In this document: one piece after another, positions 22,774 to 33,624 of the stretch | Layout: every line of letters starts with the position of its first letter | How positions within the stretch are numbered: the first letter of the stretch is position 1 | Source of the DNA: Orobanche coerulescens | Taxonomy: Eukaryota; Streptophyta; Magnoliopsida; Lamiales; Orobanchaceae | Assembly: GCA_033398695.1 (NCBI GenBank) | Contig: CM065805.1 | Coordinates: 72,446,762 to 72,510,761, forward strand | Direction of reading: 5' to 3' | DNA: 64,000 nt | Translations under genes and position numbers: made by a program | Notes under the pieces: generated by a model | Told to the model about the DNA's origin: nothing | The model's database searches: none | Seen by the model: only the letters and a program-made list of their open reading frames with translations

Positions 22774-22850
22774 CTTTGTTGTTTTGTTTTGTGTAACAAC
22801 TTAATCATCAAAAGACTATTAAAGCATGTATGGAACAAAATGTTCCAACA
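22774..22850 (-). mobile_element. 77-bp stub of a copia-2 family LTR
   Basis: The reverse complement matches the first 77 bp of the copia LTR at 63090-63166 with one mismatch, including TGTTGGAACATTTTGTTCC. The LTR start lies at 22850. The left edge meets the Athila LTR end exactly, which suggests that the Athila element inserted into this LTR. The sequence next to the LTR start (22851) is not the family's polypurine tract, so this would be a 5' or solo LTR and 22851 onward would be its old flank. Confidence 0.75.
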
Positions 22851-23649
22851 CTTTACCAATCTTCTCAACTCGAACCCACAACAACACTCGTCTTCGTCAA
22901 ACCCGTCCACCCCATCGTCCCAAAACTCAAACTCTTCTTCACAACCGTTTAATCAATATGGTACGCAAATGACAAATGAGCAAATGTATAATCAACAACA
23001 TTTGTATCATCAAAATTAACCACAAGTCGCATTTCAACATTACCAATATCCAAGACAATCACAACTACAATTCTTTCCATCAACATTGTCGTATGTTTTT
23101 AGTTTCGTATTGTAGTTTTATTGTAATTTTATTTAAATGAAATGAATTTTATTGTGTTTGAAAAATATAAAAAAGAAATAAATGAGGGTGAGTGGGGCCC
23201 AAGTGAAAAGGCTTGTGTTAGTTGTGAGTGTGGTATTTTTAAGTTAGTGTGTTGAAGTGATGTAGCATCCCTTTATATAATTTTACACATTTCTACCGTT
23301 TTCAGTCAAATGTATTGACCACCCGTATACAAATAAAAAGCTTCACACTACTTTGGTCAAAACAAACCCTAATTTTTTTTCTTTCAATATGTAATAGTTT
23401 TGTGATTATGTTTAATAGAATTTACATATTGACTAATATGTCCTTATAAAATTGGCACAATCTCAGCTGTCATATTAAACTCTTATATCAGTTCTCAGTG
23501 CTCACCAAATTGCAATGTCGACCAGTTTCGTTGAAATGTAGAGTGCGTCGTCCAATTCAAAAAAGTTATTTAGACTTATTTCAGCTCATGCAAGATTTAG
23601 CAATTTCAGAGATTTGAAGGTTTGATTTTGATTTTGGTTCTCGATTTAT
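22851..23649. other. unassigned AT-rich island with an S/N/Q-rich ORF fragment
   Basis: The first 230 bp read (plus strand) as a low-complexity Ser/Asn/Gln/Tyr-rich peptide, for example QPFNQYGTQMTNEQMYNQQH, with one stop at 23017, followed by QYPRQSQLQFFPSTL. Such N-termini are seen in PIF/Harbinger ORF1-like and related Myb/SANT-like plant proteins, but low complexity makes this weak. From 23090 to 23649 the DNA is AT-rich without ORFs and has a 3'-UTR-like look. It is the best candidate for non-LTR or host-flank DNA in the window. Confidence 0.3.
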
Positions 23650-25785
23650 GTTGAACTGGTCTCTGTTGGTCGGCGATTTGGCCGTGTCAAGCTCCTGCTT
23701 CATCCGGTCAAGGTCCTGTTTGGTTCGTTTGGCCGTCTCCAGGTGCTCCTTCTCCATGGCCACTATCTGATTGGCGAAATCAGCATTCTGGTTCCGAGCG
23801 GCCTCAAGATCTTGATGGAGGCGAGCAGTAGAGGGTCGCCCCTCATAATATTTAGCAGCTTGGACGGCCATCGTCGCCGCCTGGAGAGTCAGGGCGAGTG
23901 TCGCCTGCATGGCATCACCAGACCGCCGACGTGCAATCGCGTCCAGGTTGGTCGTCCAAGCCTTAGGAAGAGCGGTGATGGCCCAGGAGACGTAAGAAGG
24001 GACGTCGACAGCCTCGCGCGGGGACTTGCTCACCAAGAAATCCAGCACCATCGGCGAGACGTCAGGATCGGCAAGACGGACCCTGCAACACAAACAAAAA
24101 GAAACAAAGGAGTAAGTATATGCCCTACACAAATAGCCTAACTCACAAAGATCAAACCTCTCTTACCTGGCGACCAACTCGGGGTCGCGGCCGAAATAGG
24201 GCTTGCCCCGAGGAGTTTCGGCTTCGGCGATCGCCGCGGTCTTCAGGAAGCCAGCTGAGGGCCTGGACCCCTCCGCCATCGGAATAGCAGAGATAGGTGG
24301 CGCGGCAACCGGCGGCTCCCGAATGGATACCTCCGTGTCAGCAGTCGGCAGGGACACCTCCGGCCTCCGCCTCTTGCGGTTGCGCTGGAGCTGTTCTTCC
24401 TCCCGAGCTTTCGGACCGACGACCGGCACCGTAGTAGGTCTCACTGCAGGGACAGGATGGGACGTCGTTGCAGGGTCACGACCCGTCTTCTTTCCCTGGT
24501 GAAGACGACCCAAAAGACCGGGGTTCGACATTGAGATCTCTTTCGGGGCCTCAGAATAACAGGGAAAATGGATCTCTGTCAAAGAAAAAATTCAGACAAG
24601 TTAGACATCTCTTTCAAACATACGATCATCAAGCAGAAAAGAGGAAATGAAAACTTATACCTGGAACCTTCAGATGGCGAGGGAAGCGAAACAATCGGGC
24701 ACCCAACCAATGAGGTTCGTGGTTGACTGTGCGAACATCGATATAGGAGTCCGGCAGACCGCGAATTCGCTCCCAGACGATCAAGAAATCAAAAGGGAGA
24801 TAGTCGATCGTTGGAACAAGGAAGCCTGCAAAAAGGAAACCAAATTAGATCAGTCCAAGGGGTATCCGATCAAAGGGAGAGTTAAAACCCTTACTCGGAT
24901 TCCTCTCCCGAAAACTAGTAGGGATATTCAACTCTTCCTCCGGCTTATCGCTTGATGCCGACCTCCACGCTCCGCCGACCCAGCACTATTTTGCCAGGTC
25001 ACCCCGAACTTTGTTCGGCACCCCAAGGACCACCCTACCCATGCGGCCCTGAATGTGGTAGCCGCCGAGCGATCCCTTCTGCGCAGTCAGCTTGAAGAGA
25101 TAGTTCATTTCCAACGCAGAAGGTAGGCGGAACAACCGATGACCGCCAAAAAGCGTCAAGGTGCGGATAATCTGTAGCCAGGCGTTCGGCATCAACTGGA
25201 GTGGCGCCACATTCCAGGCGGTCAGCAAATATGACACGGCGAACGGCAAGGGGAACCGCAAGCCGGCCTCCAGAATCATTTCGTTGACGGCGACCAGACC
25301 CTTGGGAGGTTGGTCGGCCCGCTCGTTCTCCGAGGGCACATACAGCGAGACGTCAGAAGGGATATGGAATTTCGCCCTCCAGCGACTCAAGTCTTTCCTG
25401 GTCGTCGAGCTCCGAATATGACCGAGGGTCCACAGGGAGCGGTCCGCGGCGCGAAACGCCATCCGCTTCACGGGTTCATTGGGGTGGGCGGCGAAATATG
25501 CTTCGAAATCAAACTGGGGACAGGGTCCGGCAATCCCCTCCATGAGCATAGCAAAATCCAAAAAGGCAGGGCCGAACACGCTGTTCTGCTCCCAGTACAG
25601 CCTCACCGCTTCATCCTCATCAACCGGCGAGCCCCTCTGCCTCGCCTCCGCCGCCGACCTCGCCACGTCATATTCATTGAAAATCTCTTCAATCTCCGCG
25701 GGTGCAATCCCCGCACGAATGGCCTCGACGACTGTTTCCATATGAAGAGCCACGAGGATTTCTTCCCTGTCACGCGAAGCCGCGG
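23650..25785 (-). pseudogene. antisense spliced extra gene of Tat-3 (aORF), 5' and 3' truncated
   Basis: Minus-strand exons inferred: 25785-24895, 24825-24661, 24575-24167 and 24082-23650. All introns keep GT...AG ends at the same places as in Tat-2. Exon 1 is open for about 265 codons and contains the conserved block LRFPLPFAVSYLLTAWNVAP, PNAWLQIIRTLTLFGGHRLF and EMNYLFKLTAQKG. A single TAG at 24986 replaces the tryptophan seen in Tat-2. Exon 3 has a basic RNRKRRR run. Exon 4 ends inside the coiled coil, where homology stops near 23650. The promoter and the first codons are lost because the giant-LTR array begins at 25786. The family's function is unknown. Confidence 0.8.
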
Positions 25786-25967
25786 CGTGTGTATATTTTA
25801 AAATAGCTTTCGGTATTCGTTGAATTGTGTTTTCCGCTGCGTGTGTATGTACTTTCAAAGGGCCTTTTTGCATTTTTAAACGTTTGCGAAAATGATTTTA
25901 ACCTTGTGGGTTCCAATATGGGGCCCACGGCGCTGTAATATTTCCGGTCGGTTTTGGGGGTGTTACA
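25786..25967 (+). mobile_element. LTR stub at the left end of the array (182 bp)
   Basis: It matches only the last 182 bp of the giant LTRs (from gcgtgtgtatattttaaaat to GGTGTTACA). The junction with Tat-3 lies in a short shared GC-rich word (ccgcggcg against ccgctgcg), which is compatible with deletion by microhomology. Confidence 0.8.
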
Positions 25968-26360
25968 GAAGATGGTATCGGAGCTTTGGGTTTCGTAAAA
26001 ACCGGGCATGTGTGTTATGTGGATCTACCAGTGCAGTAGTAGCGTGACTTTTGAAAATGATTTTCTGACTTTTGAGTCAAACCAATTTTGGAGGTTTCAA
26101 AATTTTTGAAATATTTTCAAATTGTTGTATTTTCGATGCCGGTGTGTTGTTAGTGTGTTGAGACTTTGTATGGGAGTCGTATGCTCGTATCACGGAAGAT
26201 CATCGACTTCACGGACCTGTAAGAATGTTCTTTCAGTTATATCAGTTTTGATGATGATTATTTGAGTATGGTGTCGTGATTTTGAGATGATTCAGGATTG
26301 AGATACTGATTATGACAGGTGTTGAGTTTCGAGGACGAAACTTATTTAAGTGGGTATATA
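25968..26360 (+). mobile_element. internal region A of the giant-LTR element (393 bp)
   Basis: It starts with the primer binding site TGGTATCGGAGC (tRNA-Met type, one base off the usual TGGTATCAGAGC) and ends with gaggacgaaacttatttaag and tgggtatata, the polypurine-tract region. No ORF of note. All four internal regions are 390-393 bp. Confidence 0.8.
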
Positions 26361-26727
26361 TGTAATATCCTAGAATTTTACTATGAATTTTTCGTATTAT
26401 TTGATCTGGGATGTACTGTACAGAGTGGGACCGACATGATATGAGTGGATAATTTTGGAAATCATGACAGTCGTGCCAGTATGTCTATCGAGGTTATTTT
26501 GATTCTAGGATATTACATGCTTGGTGTGTTTTTCGATGTCGGATATACCGTATGAGTATTTGTATGATTTCAGTACTTGGTCGACAGTTGTATTCGAGGT
26601 ATCGTGCATCAGAAGTATCGTATGAGAATGATATCAGAACGAGCATATGTATTCAGTATGTCGCGTGTACGTATTCAGTATATTGAGATGACAGACAGGA
26701 GCAAAATAGCTAAGTATGAAAGCCATT

Positions 26728-27003
26728 ACGTACGTTATATGTTGGAGCTTACGTATGTAGCTAGTTAATCTTAACGTATGTTAAGCTGCGTACATTACGT
26801 ATGTTAAGAATGGAATCAGCGGGTCCGAGCTGTGGTTGGCAGGTGGGCCCAGTGTTGTCTGCTTTCGGCGCAGGATGTGGACAGGTGAGTCAACCTAGGC
26901 ATTACGTACGCTATGCATGGCATATAACGTACGTAATATGGGTTGATACTGTAGCAAGTCAACCACTACATTACGTACGCTTCAGTGATGGTATTACGTA
27001 CGT
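26728..27003 (+). promoter_or_regulatory. ACGTACGT array in LTR A (incomplete)
   Basis: ACGTACGT-type octamers start at 26728 and continue to 26996, in the same layout as LTR B but with more single-base changes (for example acgtatgt). The downstream pairs and the TATA box are deleted in this LTR. Confidence 0.6.
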
Positions 27004-28201
27004 AACGCAAGGTGCAAAATAGTACAGTATTACTTCGATTCTTGATGTTAGGAGGATCGTATGTTGGAGAATATGATGGTACATGCCTTGGATTATGGAT
27101 TAGATGATGGTTAGATGTTAGAACACATTGAATTATGTCGTTTTGTTGGCTTCAAACGTGATTATGGATTAATTCATGTTCTTGAAGAATTCTTGAATGA
27201 TATATGTCCGTAAATTGGAAGGATTGCGGTTAATTTTGGTATATGATTATTCATGATGATAGCCGTAATTGTATTCCTATGAATTTGCAAGAATGAGCCA
27301 TGTTAATCCGAATTTAAGATTGAAGTCGGAACCAAGAATGTTGTAGACGTTGGTAGAACTATTGATTATCGAAATTCGGCTTGTATTCGTATTGTTAAGA
27401 GTTGATTTGGATTGGTTTCGCATGATCGAGATACCGTTGAGTTTGATTGGTTGGTCATATCGGTTATTAATTGTTATTGAACGTAACGTTAATTGATTAT
27501 TGCATTAGGTTGCGTTTAGTGATCGTTGGTGTTAACTGTTGTATTGCGGATGAGTCGGGGCTACAGAGCTTGTAGATGAAGACGATGGGACTAGTAACAA
27601 CTTCATTGTATCAGTATCGAGGCAAGTTATGCTTGCTCAGTTCATAATGTTAATAAATGATTTCGTTTTCATTTCATTTATGATTCATATAGCAATGGCA
27701 TTATGGAATATATGAATTGCCCGAATGGTGGTATGTATGGTATTTTTTGGACTAAGATAAATCATAATGTATATGATTTTAAGGATGTCTAGTGGAAATG
27801 GGAACGTGAATTATAATTTGGTCTATTGCATGAGAAGTTGGATATCAAGGTTAATTATCGTGTTGATGTTGAACTCTGGATGGTGGTTTGGTATTAGTTA
27901 TGGACTGTACTTCATTTTGGATTGTCGGATAAACCGTGTATTCGTTCAGGGTGGTTGGTCGTGGAAAGGTTAGCGTCTCCAGCTTGAGGTAAATTAATAT
28001 TGTTAGATTATAATAATCATCATGTTGCATTATTGCATGTGTGTGTTGATATTTCATGCGGTGAATGTGCACCATTGTTTGTTACGTTTTGTGAAGTGCT
28101 CTTTCTTTGAGCAGTAATCTATGGGGCCGATGTGTTGGGGATAAAACCTGTATGGTACCCGAATGGAAATGTGTTAGGGGATAAGACCTAAATAGCACCT
28201 A

Positions 28202-28405
28202 TGTCCGGAGTATTCCTCAGTAGATGCTTCCGTGACCCTCGGATGCTGCCTTGGGAGTTTATGTGATATTGTCCGGGGTATTCCTGAGTAGATGCTTCCG
28301 TGACCCTCGGCTGCTGCCTTGGGAGTTTATGTGATATTGTCCGGAGTATTCCTGAGTAGATGCTTCCGTGACCCTTGGCTGCTGCCTTGGGAGTTTATGT
28401 GCTAT
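28202..28405. repeat. three 68-bp tandem repeats in LTR A
   Basis: Units start at 28202, 28270 and 28338, each with attcctgagtagatgcttcc (first copy: cctcag) and ctgccttgggagtttatgtg. Confidence 0.85.
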
Positions 28406-30226
28406 TATTATATGTATTGTTGAGCATGCTGTGAACTGTTGTCTGACGGAATACGACATTGTGGTCGTGTCGGTCTTTCATGATCGAGTTATTGTTTCCC
28501 TCTTGGAAAATCTTCTGATCCTTGTTGGATGTACGTTTCTTCGAGATTGGTTGTCATGTTATATCGTGGCATATCTGGAGTCAGATACATTCTGATTGTT
28601 CATGTGTAGGATTTCGGAACGGGCACGTGTAGAATATGTTGGTTTCGACCTCATATTGAACCGTGCACACGAGACGTACTTCGTGAGGCTGATTATGTAC
28701 GAGAACAGACACGTATTGATCAATACCCGTGGTTGGCTTGTACACGGACACATGTCCGGATCGAGCGTTTCGTGACATCCATCTTGAGTCTATTGATTGG
28801 TCGTTCATAGTCCATGTATAATTGGATGTATTCGATATTAGGGTTGTCTTTGAAATTCCGTATATATGATTTGTATATGGTTGACGATTTTATTCTCTCG
28901 TGTATCTATCAACGTTGAACCCTTACTAATCTCGTTCAGAGTTACCATATCGATGGTCAACTCATTTGATATCGATTCTTTATTAATCTCGTTGGAGTTC
29001 ACCCTGCCATTGGTAATCTCGTTCGTTATTGATCCTTATTGATTCCGTTTGGAAGTTGTCTCACCGTTGGTATTCTTGGTTATTAGTCCTTGATTGATGT
29101 TATTGGAGTTTATCGCACCGTTGGTATTTCTGGTTGTCGACTATTTTTGATCTTGTTAGAGTCTACCATGTCGTCGGTATTCTTGGTTATTGATTCGTAA
29201 TTGATCCTTACCGTGTCGTCGGTATTCTCGGTTATTGATTCTTCGTTGATCCTTACCGTGTCGTCGGTATTATCGGTTGTCGACCTTTTATTGATCTTGT
29301 TGGGATTTGTCGTATTGTCGGTATTCTCGGTTATTGATTATGTCATTGATCTTGTTGGAGTTACCACATCATGGTATTCTCATTCGTAGTTGATCCTTTA
29401 TCGATCTTGTGTGGAAATATAATGTCATTGATATTTCCGTTGTGATGCATTGATTGTTTATCATTATTGACTGTGTGAGCATTCATGCTTTGTATTGATA
29501 TCCGGGACTTGCCATTGTTTCGGGACAGTTGATTTGCAGATGTACGCAGATATCGGTTTTATCAAGATTGGGATCCGATTGGGCGATCCAGCCGACATAG
29601 TTAGTCTTGGCCAGATCATTCTATAATTGATATATGATAAGTTTGGAAATTTTGGTATCGTTTCGGATACAGTACAGGTGGTTACTTTTGAATTCATTCA
29701 TCACTTAAGGACACGAGGCGTGGTATATGGTAAGAATTGATTTGTTATAGATTGTGACAGGTTGGTAAGGTTACTTCGGTAAGATTATATGGAGAATGTT
29801 CTTACTCTGTAGATTACATTGATATGTAATTGTCTTTGTCATGTGATCGTTATCATTGTTGAGTATTATGGCTGACCCCATCGTGGGATTTATCTTTTAG
29901 GTACTCGGTGTTCGAACTAGTAGCGGTCGTGAAGGGATGAGCTTTCCGGTGATACTGGATATGGCGTGATTGTCGGGATTGTGTATTCTTTTCTGGTTTT
30001 TCTAATTCCGCTGCAATTGTATTTAATTATGTTTTTATCCGCTGCATGTGTATATTTTAAAATGGATTTCGGTATTCTTTGAATTATGTTTTCCGCTGCG
30101 TGTGTATGTACTTTCAAAGGGCCTTTTTGTATTTTTAAATATTTGCGAAAATGATTTTAGCCTTGTGGGTTCCAATATGGGACCCACTGCGCTGTAATAT
30201 TCCCGATCGGTTTTGGAGGTGTTACA

Positions 30227-30619
30227 GAAGATGGTATCAGAGCTTTGGGTTTCGTAAAACCCGGGCATGTGTGTTATGTGGATCTACCGGTGCGGTAGTA
30301 GCGTGACTTTTGAAAATGATTTTCTGACTTTTGAGTCAAACCAATTTTGGAGGTTTCAAAATTTTTGAAATATATTCAAATTGTTGTATTTTCGATGCCG
30401 GTGTGTTGTTAGTGTGTTGAGACTTTGTATGGGAGTCGTGTGCTCGTATCACGGAACATCATCGACTTCACGGACCTATAAGTATGTTCTTTCAGTTATT
30501 TCAGTTTTGATGATGATTATTTGAGTATGGTGTCGTGATTTTGAGATATTTCGGGATTGAGATACTGATTATGACAGGTCTTGAATTTCGAGGACGAAAC
30601 TTATTTAAGTGGGTATATA
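30227..30619 (+). mobile_element. internal region B of the giant-LTR element (393 bp)
   Basis: PBS TGGTATCAGAGC near the start and the atttaagtgggtatata tract at the end; no ORF. It lies between two complete LTR borders, so LTR A and LTR B each serve two units. Confidence 0.85.
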
Positions 30620-30986
30620 TGTAATATCCTAGAATTTCACTATGAATTTTTCGCATTATTTTATCTGGGATGTACTGTACAGAGTGGCACCGATACGATA
30701 TGAGTGGATAATTTTGGAAACCGTGACAGTCGTGCCAGTATGTCTATCGAGGTTATTTTGATTCTAGGATATTACATGCTTGGTGTGTTTTTCGATGTCG
30801 GATATACCGTATGAGTATATGTATGATTTTCATACTTGGTCGACAGTTGTATTCGAGGTATCGTGCATCAGAAGTATCGTATGAGAATGATATTAGAACG
30901 AGCATATGTATTCAGTATGTCGCGTGTACGTATTCAGTTTATTGAGATGACAGACAGGAGCAAAATGGCTAAGTATGAAAGCCATT

Positions 30987-31377
30987 ACGTACGTTATATG
31001 TTGGAGATTACGTACGTAGCTAGTTAATCTTAACGTACGTTAAGCTGCATACATTACGTACGTTAAGAATGGAATCAGCGGGTCCGAGCTGTGGTCGGCA
31101 GGTGGGCCCGTTGTCGGCTGCTTTCAGCGCAGGATGTGGACAGGTGAGTCAACCTCGGCATTACGTACGCTATGCATGGCATATTACGTATGTAATATGG
31201 GTTGATACTGTAGCAAGTCAACCATTACATTACGTATGCTACATTGATGGTATTATGTACGTAATGCAAGGTGCAAAATAGTACAGTTTACCCTGGATGA
31301 CGATTACGTACGCTATATAGGACATATAACATACGTTAAAGGCCTTACGTACGTTAACGTTGGGACTTAACGTACGT
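30987..31377 (+). promoter_or_regulatory. 23-bp-phased ACGTACGT array in LTR B
   Basis: Octamers or one-base variants start at 30987, 31010, 31033, 31056, 31163, 31186, 31232, 31255, 31306, 31329, 31347 and 31370. Neighbouring distances are mostly 23 (also 107, 46, 51 and 18). Many sit in TTAACGTACGTTAA-like palindromes. TACGTA is the A-box core recognised by plant bZIP factors. The array ends 16 bp before the TATA box. Confidence 0.7.
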
Positions 31378-31393
31378 AACGAGATGCACAGTT

Positions 31394-31400
31394 TATAAAA
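31394..31400 (+). promoter_or_regulatory. TATA box of LTR B
   Basis: TATAAAA, followed about 20 bp later by ctttcatttcctcacg and aaaacacatttcctc, a motif also found at the same place in the Ty3 gag-only LTR (about 41277-41310). Confidence 0.65.
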
Positions 31401-31869
31401 TAAGAACTGGACTTTCATTTCCTCACGTAAGAAAACACATTTCCTCCTCCCCAAATCGTCCCTCTTCACTCTCAAACCCATTTCAGACCCTCATACCATT
31501 GTTAAGACTTTGATAAGGATGATCGGAAGCTTGAAACTTGGAGTTCTTGGAGTTTTGGAAGTGTTTGATTGTGTTATTCATCTTCAAAAGGTATGTTGAT
31601 GAACTCTACTCCTTGAATTCGGATTTTGATATTAGTGTTGATGTTCTTCTTCGTATGAAGATGATTATGGTATTGTTGTTACGATTCTTGAGGATATATG
31701 AACTATATGTTGAAAGAAGATGATGATATGTTGGTTTTTGTCTTGAATATGTTGACTATGATTATAGAATCATGTTGTTCTTGGTGATCTTGGTAGTATT
31801 ACTTCGATTCTTGATGTTAGGACGATCGTATGTTGGAGAATATGATGATACATGTCTTGGATTATGGAT

Positions 31870-32777
31870 TAGATGATGGTTAGATGTTAGAACACATTGA
31901 ATTACGTCGTTTTGTTGGCTTCAAACGTGATTATGGATTAATTCATGTTCTTGAAGAATTCTTGAATGATATATGTCCGTAAATTGGAAGGATTGCGGTT
32001 AATTTTGGTATATGATTATTCATGATGATAGCCGTAATTGTATTCCTATGAATTTGCAAGAATGAGCCATGTTAATCCGAATTTAAGATTGAAGTCGGAA
32101 CCAAGAATGTTGTAGACGTTGGTAGAACTATTGATTATCGAAATTCGGCTTGTATTCGTATTGTTAAGAGTTGATTTGGATTGGTTTCGCATGATCGAGA
32201 TACCGTCGAGTTTGATTGGTTGGTCATATCAGTTATTGATTGTTATTGAACGTATCGTTAATTGATTATTGCATTAGGTTGCGTTTAGTGATCGTTGGTG
32301 TTAACCGTTGTACTGCGGATGAGTAGATGATGGTTAGATGTTAGAACACATTGAATTACGTCGTTTTGTTGGCTTCAAACGTGATTATGGATTAATTCAT
32401 GTTCTTGAAGAATTCTTGAATGATATATGTCCGTAAATTGGAAGGATTGCGGTTAATTTTGGTATATGATTATTCATGATGATAGCCGTAATTGTATTCC
32501 TATGAATTTGCAAGAATGAGCCATGTTAATCCGAATTTAAGATTGAAGTCGGAACCAAGAATGTTGTAGACGTTGGTAGAACTATTGATTATCGAAATTC
32601 GGCTTGTATTCGTATTGTTAAGAGTTGATTTGGATTGGTTTCGCATGATCGAGATACCGTCGAGTTTGATTGGTTGGTCATATCGGTTATTGATTGTTAT
32701 TGAACGTATCGTTAATTGATTATTGCATTAGGTTGTGTTTAGTGATCGTTGGTGTTAACCGTTGTACTGCGGATGAG
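31870..32777. repeat. 454-bp tandem duplication in LTR B
   Basis: Unit 1 is 31870-32323 and unit 2 is 32324-32777, both starting tagatgatggttagatg and ending gcggatgag. The two units are nearly identical. LTRs A and D have a single copy; LTR C has both. Confidence 0.9.
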
Positions 32778-33420
32778 TCGGGGCTGCGGAGCATGTAGAT
32801 GAAGACGACGGGACTAGTAACAACTTCATCGTATCAGTATCGAGGCAAGTTATGCTTGCTCAGTTCATAATGTTAATAAATGATTTCGTTTTCATTGCAT
32901 TTATGATTCATATAGCAATGGCATTATGGAATATATGAATTGCCGGAATGGTGGTATGTATGGTATTTTTGTACTAAGATAAATCATAATGTATATGATT
33001 TTAAGGATGTCTACTGGAAATGGGAACGTGAATTATAATTTGGTCTATTGCATGAGAAGTTGGATATCAAGGTTAATTATCGTGTCGATGTTGAACTCGG
33101 GATGGTGGTTTGGTATTACTTATGGACTGTACTTCATTTTGGATTGTCGGATAAACCATGTATTCGTTCAGGGTGGTTGGTCGTGGAAAGGTTAGCGTAT
33201 CCAGCTTGAGGTAAATTAATATTGTTAGATTATGATAATCATGTTGCATTATTGCATGTGTGTGTTGATATTTCATGCGGTGAATGTGCACCATTGTTTG
33301 TTACGTTTTGTGAAGTGCCCTTTCTTTGAGCCGTAATCTGTGGGGCCGATGTGTTGGGGATAAAACCTGTATGGTACCCGAATGGAAATGTGTTAGGGGA
33401 TAAGACCTAAATGGCACCTA

Positions 33421-33624
33421 TGTCCGGAGTATTCCTCAGTAGATGCTTCCGTGACCCTCGGCTGCTGCCTTGGGAGTTTATATGATATTGTCCGGGGTAT
33501 TCCTGAGTAGATGCTTCCGTGACCCTCGGCTGCTGCCTTGGGAGTTTATGTGATATTGTCCGGAGTATTCCTGAGTAGATGCTTCCGTGACCCTTGGCTG
33601 CTGCCTTGGGAGTTTATGTGCAAT
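33421..33624. repeat. three 68-bp tandem repeats in LTR B
   Basis: Same unit as at 28202: attcctgagtagatgcttcc and ctgccttgggagttta, three copies. Confidence 0.85.

Larger units (their letters stand above)
26361..30226 (+). mobile_element. giant LTR A (3866 bp, promoter deleted)
   Basis: Same family as LTRs B, C and D. Compared with B it lacks 510 bp (equivalent to 31288-31797) at a 3-bp AGT microhomology. That removes the last ACGTACGT pairs, the TATA box and the presumed transcript start. It also lacks the 454-bp tandem duplication of B and C. It contains three 68-bp repeats (28202-28405) and an imperfect short repeat near 29180-29340 (ccgtgtcgtcggtattctcg words). Confidence 0.85.

Noticed and set aside
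26577..29400. Recurring small ORFs (60-112 codons) in every giant LTR
   Set aside because: They recur because the LTRs are repeated; stops and frames change between copies and none resembles a known protein.
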